Source: an uncultured bacterium
GTDB lineage: Bacteria > Bacillota_A > Clostridia > Oscillospirales > Oscillospiraceae
Length of the DNA stretch: 7,332 nucleotides
Direction of reading: 5' to 3'
NCBI GenBank assembly: GCA_905214605.1
Contig: CAJMMY010000050.1
Span: 1-7,332, forward strand
Under the pieces are notes generated by a model that ran no database searches, had not been told where the DNA came from, and was given only the letters and a program-made list of their open reading frames with translations. The stretch's first letter is position 1. Every line of letters begins with the position of its first letter. Positions 1-5,711 of the stretch are shown piece after piece. Position numbers and translations under genes: made by a program.

Positions 1-52
1 CACCTGACTCTTAATCAGGGTGTCCAGGGTTCGAGTCCCTGATGGTGTACCA
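1..52 (+). tRNA. tRNA-Lys (CUU), 3' part, cut by window start
   Basis: The anticodon arm is complete: stem CCTGA (3-7) pairs with TCAGG (15-19) around the loop CTCTTAA (8-14), which puts the anticodon CTT at 10-12 and reads lysine AAG codons. The T arm follows, CAGGG (25-29) with CCCTG (37-41) around TTCGAGT. The 3' acceptor strand is ATGGTGT (42-48), the discriminator base is A49 and CCA is encoded at 50-52. The D arm and 5' acceptor strand lie outside the window. It is probably co-transcribed with the 5S rRNA that follows. Confidence 0.93.
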
Positions 53-75
53 CCCCGGTGGAACACTTCCGGGGT
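52..75 (+). other. Spacer hairpin between tRNA-Lys and 5S rRNA
   Basis: CCCCGG (53-58) pairs perfectly with CCGGGG (69-74) across a 10-nt loop, and A52/T75 can add one pair. No T-run follows, so it is not a good terminator. I infer a structural or processing element that separates the tRNA 3' end from the 5S precursor. Confidence 0.5.
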
Positions 76-81
76 ACAATT

Positions 82-201
<120 letters not shown>

Positions 202-206
202 AATCC

Positions 207-239
207 AAAGAGACAGTCCATTCGGACTGTCTCTTTTTT
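207..239 (+). terminator. Intrinsic terminator of the tRNA-5S operon
   Basis: AAAGAGACAGTCC (207-219) and GGACTGTCTCTTT (224-236) form a perfect 13-bp stem with a 4-nt loop, followed by a T-run to 239. It ends the stable-RNA transcript upstream of the hydrolase gene. Confidence 0.93.
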
Positions 240-332
240 GCGTTTTTATCCGATTTTTGCCATTCCCCGCGGAAAAGCACCGGGCAAAACGGCATTTCTC
301 GTAAAACAGCAGATTTATTTACATCTTTCCCC

Positions 333-361
333 TTGATTCCAGTGGATTTTTTCGATAGGAT
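333..361 (+). promoter_or_regulatory. Possible sigma-A promoter for the hydrolase gene
   Basis: TTGATT (333-338) and TAGGAT (356-361) are 17 bp apart and each match four of six consensus bases. The start codon lies 26 bp downstream of the -10. A promoter is needed here because the preceding RNA operon ends in a strong terminator, but the match is only moderate. The rest of the gap 240-387 shows nothing else I can support. Confidence 0.4.
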
Positions 362-387
362 ATCACCATCGAAAAGGCGGTGGGGAT

Positions 388-1533
388 ATGAAAAAATTTC
401 GTTCCATTACGGATTATATGACTTGGCGGGGCGATTTAACTTTACAGCAGGACCCGTTTAATGAAGTGGACAGTGTGATACTGGGCATGGCCAGTTTTAT
501 CGATTTTGCCGGCATTGTTCCGCCTCCCGGCGTTCCGGGAACCGTTCGATTTGACGCGGCTATGGCCCGGTATATGGCCGAATTGGACGGAGAACGGGCG
601 CATTTCGGCGTCATTATTCCGGACCAAACGTTGGATTTGGCCAAGCAGGCATCGGAGTGCCCCCGCTATGCAGACGCGGAACTGTTTGCCTACGAAAATG
701 TGGTGGACGAGTCGAAGGAAATGCAGTTCGCGGCGGTGACGTTCCGTTTGTCCGACGGGAGCATGTTTGTCAGCTTTCGGGGAACGGACGATACCATTGT
801 GGGCTGGAAAGAAGATTTCAATATGTATTTTCAGGATTCCGTGCCCGCGCAGGAACGGGCGGCGGCTTACCTGAATTGTGTTGCCGGGCAATATCCGGAC
901 AAAATCCGTACCGGCGGACACTCCAAAGGGGGCAATTTGGCCATTTGGTCGGTGGTCCATGCTGCGCCGGAGGTGCAAGCCCGTCTGATTCAGGCATACA
1001 GCAATGACGGACCCGGGTTCAATCACGTCATGCTCCGCAGCCCGGCCTATCTGGCAGTGCGGGACCGCTGCATGACCTATGTGCCCCAATCTTCTTTGGT
1101 GGGCATGCTGATGGAGCCGGCAGACAACGTGAAAATCATTTACTCTACCCAAACCGGATTGCTGCAGCACGACCCTTTTTCTTGGGATGTGGAGCGAAAC
1201 CACTACAATTATCTGCCGGAGCGCTCTGCGTTTGGGGAGCACAACGACGCGGCGCTGCGGTTGTGGGTGGATTCCATGACGGAAGAGGAGCAGCGGGCGC
1301 TGATTGGGGATTTGTTCGAGGTTTTGGAAAGCAGCGGTGCGAAAACCTTGACCGAAATGGACAATAACAAGCGGAAAGCATTTTCTGCCATGCGGAAAAC
1401 CGTTCAGGGATACGACCGGGAGCGTCGGAAACGAATCAACCGTCTGGTCGGGCGGCTGATTTCTGCCCAGATTACCGTGGCGCTGCCGGAAAATATCACC
1501 GCAGGAGCTGCGGAATTCAAATCGAAGCTGTAA
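388..1533 (+). CDS. DUF2974 / Mbeg1-like alpha/beta-hydrolase, 381 aa
   Basis: This is a predicted serine hydrolase of the DUF2974 (Mbeg1-like) family, related to class 3 lipases; its natural substrate is unknown. The N-terminus (residues 7-45, ITDYMTWRGDLTL then a PFNEVD motif) is the family hallmark. SFRGTDD (129-135) resembles the lipase oxyanion strand. GGHSKGG (176-182) is the nucleophile elbow with Ser179; Asp207 or Asp208 in SNDGPGF and His261 in LQHDPF could complete the triad. No signal peptide or membrane helix is seen, so it is probably cytoplasmic. The C-terminus (320-381) is charged. The ATG at 388 has a purine-rich GGTGGGG just upstream. It is monocistronic, with terminators on both sides. 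Fold and family are fairly sure; the biological role is open. Confidence 0.88.
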   Translation: MKKFRSITDYMTWRGDLTLQQDPFNEVDSVILGMASFIDFAGIVPPPGVPGTVRFDAAMARYMAELDGERAHFGVIIPDQTLDLAKQASECPRYADAELFAYENVVDESKEMQFAAVTFRLSDGSMFVSFRGTDDTIVGWKEDFNMYFQDSVPAQERAAAYLNCVAGQYPDKIRTGGHSKGGNLAIWSVVHAAPEVQARLIQAYSNDGPGFNHVMLRSPAYLAVRDRCMTYVPQSSLVGMLMEPADNVKIIYSTQTGLLQHDPFSWDVERNHYNYLPERSAFGEHNDAALRLWVDSMTEEEQRALIGDLFEVLESSGAKTLTEMDNNKRKAFSAMRKTVQGYDRERRKRINRLVGRLISAQITVALPENITAGAAEFKSKL

Positions 1534-1547
1534 TTTGTGTGAAAACG

Positions 1548-1579
1548 AGACCGCCTATGGCTGATGCCGTAGGCGGTCT
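1548..1579. terminator. Terminator hairpin between convergent genes
   Basis: AGACCGCCTATGG (1548-1560) pairs with CCGTAGGCGGTCT (1567-1579) over 13 bp with one G-T wobble and a 6-nt loop. It lies 14 bp after the hydrolase stop and 33 bp after the XRE gene stop on the other strand. The T-tract is poor on the plus strand; on the minus strand the hairpin is followed by CGTTTTC. It probably serves both convergent genes. Confidence 0.7.
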
Positions 1580-1612
1580 TAACTGTTTCTGTGTTCGGTT
1601 GCGGGTTTTATG

Positions 1613-2263
1613 TTATTTCTTCCGGCGATGATGCGCCTTGCGAAACAGTGTGCCGGCGAGCATACCGACGGCGGAAATCATTGCTCCGGCGGCGACCATA
1701 CCCCACTCCGGCGGGTTCAGCTTGCCGAAGGCAAGATTGTTTGCCATACTGAATGTGCCGTACTCCGCAAGCATATACATTGCGCCGAAGAAGAGGGAAA
1801 ATGCCCATTTTCCGGTTCCCCAGAAGTCATTTTTACCAATCACGGCGGAAACCGTGAAGGTTGTGATGGGAAGGATGATCCAAAGGAACATGAGGCTATA
1901 CCCCATCGCGTCACTGCCGCCGGTAAAACACCAGAATACAATCATGGAAACAGCCCAAATCAACAGATAGGACAAGAGCGTCATCAGTTTGTTCTTTTTG
2001 GCAGTGCTTTTCACAACATTCGTGCTTTCTTCCAGATACGCGTAATAGTGGTTCATGGGCTCCTCTCCCTTCAATAAATAGTCCAGAGAGACGTTGTAAC
2101 ACTCGCTCATTTTTATGACGCTGATGATATCCGGATAGGATTTTGCATTTTCCCAGTTTGAAATGGTCTGGCGGCTGACACCCAACATTTCCGCAACTTG
2201 TTCCTGGGTGAGCTTTTTCTCCAATCGGGCAGCTTGTATTTTACTTCCAATATCATGCTCCAT
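1613..2263 (-). CDS. XRE-family HTH regulator with membrane tail, 216 aa
   Basis: Residues 8-62 form a Cro/C1-type DNA-binding domain: KKLTQEQVAEMLGVSRQTIS is a textbook helix-turn-helix, followed by NWENAKSYPDI and the helix ending in SLDYLLKGE. After a short linker the protein turns hydrophobic, with about four likely membrane helices near 93-112, 121-142, 153-170 and 185-206, and ends in a basic tail (RKAHHRRKK). A membrane-held XRE regulator is a known Firmicutes architecture; the signal it senses is unknown. The ATG is supported by GGGAGGTG 7 bp upstream (2271-2278). It diverges from the thiazole operon, so control of that operon or of itself is possible but not shown. Confidence 0.85.
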   Translation of the reverse strand: MEHDIGSKIQAARLEKKLTQEQVAEMLGVSRQTISNWENAKSYPDIISVIKMSECYNVSLDYLLKGEEPMNHYYAYLEESTNVVKSTAKKNKLMTLLSYLLIWAVSMIVFWCFTGGSDAMGYSLMFLWIILPITTFTVSAVIGKNDFWGTGKWAFSLFFGAMYMLAEYGTFSMANNLAFGKLNPPEWGMVAAGAMISAVGMLAGTLFRKAHHRRKK

Positions 2264-2288
2264 GTTACGGCACCTCCCTTGTGCTTTT

Positions 2289-2317
2289 ATGATAGGGGAA
2301 ATCTCCCATATTGTCTA
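2289..2317 (-). promoter_or_regulatory. Sigma-A promoter of the XRE gene
   Basis: Read on the minus strand, -35 TAGACA (2317-2312) and -10 TATCAT (2294-2289) are exactly 17 bp apart, each one mismatch from consensus. Transcription would start near 2282, leaving a 5' leader of about 20 nt with the ribosome binding site. The spacer holds GGGA/TCCC arms (2296-2299 and 2304-2307), a possible weak operator for autoregulation. Confidence 0.72.
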
Positions 2318-2345
2318 TCAAATGGCGTTGACGTTGCCGAAAATC

Positions 2346-2367
2346 GATGTCAAAATCCTTTGACATC
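2346..2367. repeat. Perfect 9-bp inverted repeat, possible operator
   Basis: GATGTCAAA (2346-2354) and TTTGACATC (2359-2367) are exact inverted copies with a 4-bp gap. Each arm contains a TTGACA-like hexamer, one on each strand, but neither has a convincing -10 at 17 bp. It lies between the two divergent promoters. A dimeric regulator site is the simplest reading; no T-run supports a terminator. Confidence 0.5.
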
Positions 2368-2440
2368 CCTTGAAAATCGGAGTTGCATCGGGTGGTTGGG
2401 AACCTGATATCATGATAGCATAAATTTACGAACGGGCATA

Positions 2441-2455
2441 GAGGAAAATTTCCTC
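2441..2455. promoter_or_regulatory. 15-bp palindrome abutting the thi promoter
   Basis: GAGGAAA (2441-2447) and TTTCCTC (2449-2455) are perfect inverted arms around one central A. The site ends one base before the -35 hexamer of the thiazole operon promoter, a typical place for a transcription factor that helps or blocks polymerase. The binding factor is not known; the divergent XRE protein is one candidate. Confidence 0.45.
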
Positions 2456-2484
2456 TTGAAAACAACGGCAATTCATATTATACT
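2456..2484 (+). promoter_or_regulatory. Sigma-A promoter of the thiazole operon
   Basis: TTGAAA (2456-2461) and TATACT (2479-2484) are separated by 17 bp, each five of six to consensus. Transcription should start near 2490-2492, right at the 5' edge of the riboswitch aptamer. This is the strongest plus-strand promoter in the intergenic region. Confidence 0.82.
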
Positions 2485-2491
2485 GTGAGAG

Positions 2492-2586
2492 AACATTGGG
2501 GAGCTTGTGAATGCACAGGCTGAGAGTAGACCGCTAAGTCTTGACCCACAACCTGATTTGGATAATGCCAACGTAGGGACACATGG
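2492..2586 (+). ncRNA. TPP (thiamine pyrophosphate) riboswitch aptamer
   Basis: The TPP (THI-element) signature is complete and in order: GGGGAGC (2498-2504), a small hairpin TGTG/CACA (2506-2517), GGCTGAGA (2518-2525), GACCC (2543-2547), ACCTGATTTGGATAATGCCA (2551-2570) and CGTAGGGA (2572-2579). An extra small stem AGAC/GTCT (2528-2541) fits the optional side hairpin of this class. The closing P1 helix is short and weak as I can pair it. By family knowledge, TPP binding stabilises the aptamer and lets the downstream terminator form, switching the thiazole genes off when thiamine is plentiful. Confidence 0.96.
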
Positions 2587-2601
2587 ATTTGCTGAAGAAA
2601 T

Positions 2602-2638
2602 CGGCTGTGCTTCTTATGAGGGCACAGCCGTATTTTTT
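2602..2638 (+). terminator. Riboswitch-controlled intrinsic terminator
   Basis: CGGCTGTGC (2602-2610) pairs perfectly with GCACAGCCG (2622-2630) and is followed by TATTTTTT. It lies 22 nt after the aptamer core and 154 nt before thiS, so it is the expression platform. The 5' arm can alternatively pair with GCACAG at 2513-2518 inside the aptamer (6 bp), a possible antiterminator; that pairing is my inference. Confidence 0.88.
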
Positions 2639-2644
2639 GGCATT

Positions 2645-2713
2645 TTATCCGGCAGGTCGCGATGAACCGGGGGCACCACTTTTCATCGCGTAAAAAGTCA
2701 CAACACCGGATAA
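2645..2713 (+). repeat. Nested inverted repeats in the thiS leader
   Basis: An outer pair TTATCCGG (2645-2652) / CCGGATAA (2706-2713) encloses an inner pair CGCGATGAA (2658-2666) / TTCATCGCG (2682-2690), both perfect. An alternative stem ACTTTT (2678-2683) / AAAAGT (2693-2698) competes with the inner one. There is no T-run and no ORF. It lies after the riboswitch terminator, so it would be in the leader of read-through mRNA. Its role is unknown: an RNA stability or second regulatory structure, or a worn small repeat element. Confidence 0.6.
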
Positions 2714-2739
2714 TGGTTCATTCTCTGTTGTTTTGATCA

Positions 2740-2756
2740 GTATCCTTTTGGGATAC
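2740..2756 (+). other. Small leader hairpin upstream of thiS
   Basis: GTATCC (2740-2745) pairs with GGATAC (2751-2756) around a 5-nt loop, 22 nt before the thiS ribosome binding site (GGGAGGAG, 2779-2786). It is short and may be incidental. Confidence 0.3.
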
Positions 2757-2792
2757 AGGCGCTGCAACTCTTGACGAAGGGAGGAGTGCGCT

Positions 2793-2987
2793 TTGATCAA
2801 AATCAATGGGGAATTTTTTGATTTCTCTGAGATTCCGCTGTGTCAATTTCTGGAAGAGCACAATTACCGTGCCGGCAGAATCGCAGTGGAGCGGAATGAA
2901 GAAATCGTTTCCAAAAGCACGTATGAGCAATGCATTTTGCGGGACGGCGATGTTGTGGAAATCGTGAGCTTTGTGGGGGGCGGCTGA
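2793..2987 (+). CDS. thiS: ThiS, sulfur carrier protein, 64 aa
   Basis: ThiS is a small ubiquitin-fold protein. Its C-terminal glycine is adenylated by ThiF, turned into a thiocarboxylate, and gives its sulfur to ThiG for the thiazole ring. The length (64 aa) is normal and the protein ends in FVGGG, so the essential Gly-Gly terminus is intact (residues 63-64). MIKINGEFFDF and the VERNEEIV and LRDGDVVEIV strands fit the family. The start is a TTG; I chose it because GGGAGGAG (2779-2786) lies 6 nt upstream and the N-terminus matches ThiS. The rare start codon may keep output low. It is the first gene of the operon and the direct target of the riboswitch. A 60-bp gap separates it from thiG. Confidence 0.95.
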   Translation: MIKINGEFFDFSEIPLCQFLEEHNYRAGRIAVERNEEIVSKSTYEQCILRDGDVVEIVSFVGGG

Positions 2988-3047
2988 GCGCTCACCGAAA
3001 GACTGGACTGCACGGAACTTGTGCATAAAAAATGAAAGGTGCCGATT

Positions 3048-3821
3048 ATGATGAAAAAAGATACATTTACTCTGGGCGGAAAAGAGTTTTCCTCCCGTTT
3101 TATTCTGGGCTCCGGCAAATACTCTCTAGAGCTGATTCAGGCTGCTGTGGAGAATGCAGGCGCTGAAATTATCACCTTGGCGGTCCGCCGCACCAACACC
3201 AAGGATACGGAAAATATTCTGGATTACATTCCCGACCATGTGACGCTGCTGCCCAATACCTCCGGCGCGCGGGACGCAAACGAGGCTGTGCGGATTGCCC
3301 GGATGTCCCGGGAGCTGGGCTGCGGTGATTTCGTGAAGGTGGAAATTATGCAGGACAGCAAATATCTGTTGCCGGAAAACTACGAAACCATTAAAGCAAC
3401 CCGGATTCTGGCCGACGAGGGCTTTGTGGTTCTGCCCTATATGTACCCGGACCTGAACGTTGCCCGGGAGCTGCAAAAGGCAGGCGCTGCCGCTGTGATG
3501 CCGCTGGCCTCTCCCATCGGCTCCAACAAGGGTCTGGCGACCAAAGAATTCATTCAGATTTTGATTGACGAAATCGATTTGCCCATCATTGTGGACGCCG
3601 GCATCGGCCGCCCCTCTCAGGCATGCGAGGCCATGGAAATGGGCGCAGCTGCCATTATGGCCAATACGGCCATTGCTACGGCAAGAGACATTCCTGCCAT
3701 GGCGGGTGCGTTCCGGCAGGCCATTGAGGCCGGCCGCGGGGCATATCTCTCCGGTCTGGGCCGGGTTCTGGAGCGGGGCGCGTCCGCCTCTGACCCGCTG
3801 ACGGGATTTTTGCGGGATTAA
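3048..3821 (+). CDS. thiG: ThiG, thiazole synthase, 257 aa
   Basis: ThiG is a cytoplasmic (beta/alpha)8-barrel enzyme that condenses 1-deoxy-D-xylulose 5-phosphate, dehydroglycine and the ThiS thiocarboxylate into the thiazole phosphate. Visible marks are [18 protein letters not shown] (8-25), the Schiff-base lysine Lys97 in [19 protein letters not shown] (128-139), the phosphate-binding [12 protein letters not shown] (151-162) and [11 protein letters not shown] (182-192). The length matches the usual 250-260 aa. I prefer the ATG at 3048, with AAGGTG (3036-3041) 6 nt ahead, over the GTG at 3039, which would sit inside that site; ATG 3051 is also possible. It is followed 11 bp later by thiH, a normal pairing because ThiH supplies the dehydroglycine. 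Confidence 0.97.
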   Translation: MMKKDTFTLGGKEFSSRFILGSGKYSLELIQAAVENAGAEIITLAVRRTNTKDTENILDYIPDHVTLLPNTSGARDANEAVRIARMSRELGCGDFVKVEIMQDSKYLLPENYETIKATRILADEGFVVLPYMYPDLNVARELQKAGAAAVMPLASPIGSNKGLATKEFIQILIDEIDLPIIVDAGIGRPSQACEAMEMGAAAIMANTAIATARDIPAMAGAFRQAIEAGRGAYLSGLGRVLERGASASDPLTGFLRD

Positions 3822-3832
3822 GGAGGCGCGGC

Positions 3833-5086
3833 ATGGCTGAAAATCAGTTTTTCGTAGACTCCTCCCGTTTGGGCGAGGAGGCGCTGAAGGTCAAGCACCG
3901 CTTGGAGCAGGACCCTACCAGCCGCAGCAACCACATGGAATACATGCCGGGCATGGAGCGGATTCAATCGGACATCATGGAGAAGGTTCTCTATGAAATG
4001 GACCACTATGATTACAATGCGTATACGGAAGAGGACGTCCGGCGGGCGTTGGATTCCGACCGCTGCTCCATTGAGGATTTCAAGGCATTGCTCTCTCCGG
4101 CTGCGGCACCCTTTTTGGAGCAGATGGCTGCCAAGGCGAAAATCGAAACCGGAAAGCATTTCGGCAACACGGTATATATTTTCACGCCGCTGTATATTGC
4201 CAACTATTGCGAAAACTACTGCATTTACTGCGGGTTCAACTGCTACAATGACATCAAGCGCAAAAAGCTGAGCATGGACGAAATCCGGCAGGAAATGAAG
4301 GTCATTGCAGACTCCGGCATTGAGGAAATTCTGATGCTCACCGGCGAAAGCCGCGGTATGAGCGATGTGAAATACATCGGCGAGGCCTGCAAGCTGGCAT
4401 CGGAGTATTTCAAAAACGTGGGTCTGGAAATCTACCCGGTGAACAGCGATGAGTACCGCTATCTCCACGAATGCGGCGCGGACTATATCACTGTTTTCCA
4501 GGAAACCTATGATTCCGACAAATACGAAACCCTGCATCTGTTGGGACATAAGCGGATTTTCCCCTACCGGTTTGAGGCGCAGGAGCGGGCTCTGATGGGC
4601 GGTATGCGGGGCGTTGGATTTTCCGCGCTGCTGGGGCTGTCGGACTTCCGGAAAGACGCGTTGGCAACGGCGCTGCATGTATTCTATCTCCAGAGAAAAT
4701 ATCCCTATGCGGAGTTTTCGCTGTCCTGCCCCCGGCTGCGGCCCATCATCAACAACGATAAAATCACCCCCCAGGACGTACACGAAAAAGAGCTGTGCCA
4801 GATTCTCTGCGCATATCGTATTTTCCTGCCTTTTGCAGGCATTACCGTTTCTTCCCGGGAGCAGAAGCATTTCCGGGACGGCATTGTGAAGATTGCCGCA
4901 ACCAAGGTGTCGGCAGGCGTTTCCACGGGCATCGGAGACCACGAGGACAAGTATCAGGGCAAGGATTCCGAAGATGCGGGAGACGAGCAGTTTGAGATTT
5001 CCGACAGCCGCAGCTTTGACCAGATGTATCAGGACATTGCGGCGGAAGGCTTGCAGCCGGTGCTGAACGATTATGTCTATGTGTGA
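3833..5086 (+). CDS. thiH: ThiH, 2-iminoacetate synthase (tyrosine lyase), 417 aa
   Basis: ThiH is a radical SAM enzyme that cleaves tyrosine into p-cresol and dehydroglycine, the glycine-derived part of the thiazole. The iron-sulfur motif CxxxCxxC is intact at Cys126, Cys130 and Cys133 (NYCENYCIYCGF), after the family stretch HFGNTVYIFTPLYIAN. LTGESR (about 164-169) and the C-terminal region with SSREQKHFRDG and the SAGVSTG motif also fit. The [4Fe-4S] cluster is oxygen-sensitive, and the use of ThiH rather than ThiO points to anaerobic life. The start has AGGAGG (3821-3826) 6 nt upstream. The length is slightly above the E. coli protein, through an ordinary C-terminal domain. The stop overlaps the next gene by 14 bp, implying translational coupling. 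Confidence 0.97.
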   Translation: MAENQFFVDSSRLGEEALKVKHRLEQDPTSRSNHMEYMPGMERIQSDIMEKVLYEMDHYDYNAYTEEDVRRALDSDRCSIEDFKALLSPAAAPFLEQMAAKAKIETGKHFGNTVYIFTPLYIANYCENYCIYCGFNCYNDIKRKKLSMDEIRQEMKVIADSGIEEILMLTGESRGMSDVKYIGEACKLASEYFKNVGLEIYPVNSDEYRYLHECGADYITVFQETYDSDKYETLHLLGHKRIFPYRFEAQERALMGGMRGVGFSALLGLSDFRKDALATALHVFYLQRKYPYAEFSLSCPRLRPIINNDKITPQDVHEKELCQILCAYRIFLPFAGITVSSREQKHFRDGIVKIAATKVSAGVSTGIGDHEDKYQGKDSEDAGDEQFEISDSRSFDQMYQDIAAEGLQPVLNDYVYV

Positions 5087-5708
5087 CGGCGCCTGCCCGA
5101 AACTGTGCATCACCAATCGGCAGCTGCTGACGGGAACCGGAGAGGATACCCCTGAGGTCCGGGCGGTCTTTCTGGCGCGGTTGGAGGAAATTGCCCGGGG
5201 GCATTTGGCGGACGGAGTGATTCTCCGGGAGAAAGACCTGTCTGCACAGCAGTATGCAAGCTTGGCCCGGGAAGCATACGAGATTTGCCGGAGATATGAT
5301 TTGCCCTTGATTCTGCACCGTTTTACGGCGGTAGCGGCGGAATTTGCGCCCCCCTTGCCGGTGCACCTGAGTATGCCGGATTTTCTGACGTGGCGGGGGC
5401 AGAATCCGTCGGGGAATCCCATTCCGGTGGTGGGAGTCTCTACTCATACGGTAGACGAGGCGGTGGAGGCACAGCGGCTGGGGGCGGCATACATTACCGC
5501 AAGCCATATTTTCCCCACCGCATGCAAGCCGGGGCTGCCGCCCCGGGGGCTGGAGTATCTGCGGGCGGTGTGCAGCGCCGTGACCATTCCGGTGTTTGCC
5601 TTGGGTGGGATTCACCCGGCGCAGATTGCATCGTGTATGGAAGTCGGGGCAACCGGCGTGTGTATGATGTCCGAATATTACGGACCGGAATTTTCATTGG
5701 GACGGTGA
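5073..5708 (+). CDS. ThiE/TenI-family protein, likely thiazole tautomerase, 211 aa
   Basis: It belongs to the ThiE/TenI TIM-barrel family: ILREKDLS (50-57), VVGVSTHTVDEA (119-130), ITASHIFPTACK (141-152) and PVFALGGIHP (173-182). ThiE joins the pyrimidine and thiazole halves of thiamine; TenI aromatises the thiazole made by ThiG. The segment CKPGLPPRG (151-159) follows the TenI pattern (CK-GL--RG), and the Asn-Asp metal site of ThiE is replaced by LHRFTA (81-86). This, with a neighbourhood of only thiazole genes, makes TenI the better guess, so I give no symbol. Automatic annotation would probably say thiE. ATG 5073 overlaps thiH by 14 bp with a weak ribosome site, so coupled translation is likely; ATG 5079 is an alternative. 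Confidence 0.85.
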   Translation: MSMCDGACPKLCITNRQLLTGTGEDTPEVRAVFLARLEEIARGHLADGVILREKDLSAQQYASLAREAYEICRRYDLPLILHRFTAVAAEFAPPLPVHLSMPDFLTWRGQNPSGNPIPVVGVSTHTVDEAVEAQRLGAAYITASHIFPTACKPGLPPRGLEYLRAVCSAVTIPVFALGGIHPAQIASCMEVGATGVCMMSEYYGPEFSLGR

Positions 5709-5711
5709 GAA

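Noticed and set aside
442..1242. 266-codon minus-strand frame inside the hydrolase gene
   Set aside because: It is antisense to a well-supported DUF2974 gene, with no ribosome site and a low-complexity, unrecognisable product.
2360..2388. Plus-strand promoter with TTGACA in the inverted repeat
   Set aside because: The -10 at 17 bp would be TTGCAT, a poor match, and a much better promoter lies at 2456-2484.
3009..3025. TGCAC/GTGCA hairpin between thiS and thiG
   Set aside because: It has only five pairs and no T-run; it would not stop transcription and is likely by chance.
3039..3047. GTG start for thiG nine bases upstream
   Set aside because: The GTG overlaps the AAGGTG ribosome binding site that serves the ATG at 3048, and ThiG proteins usually begin close to that ATG.
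3818..5422. 534-codon open frame on the minus strand across thiH
   Set aside because: It lies antisense to thiH and part of the ThiE/TenI gene, whose products are clearly recognised. Its translation has no family features and is a shadow of codon bias.
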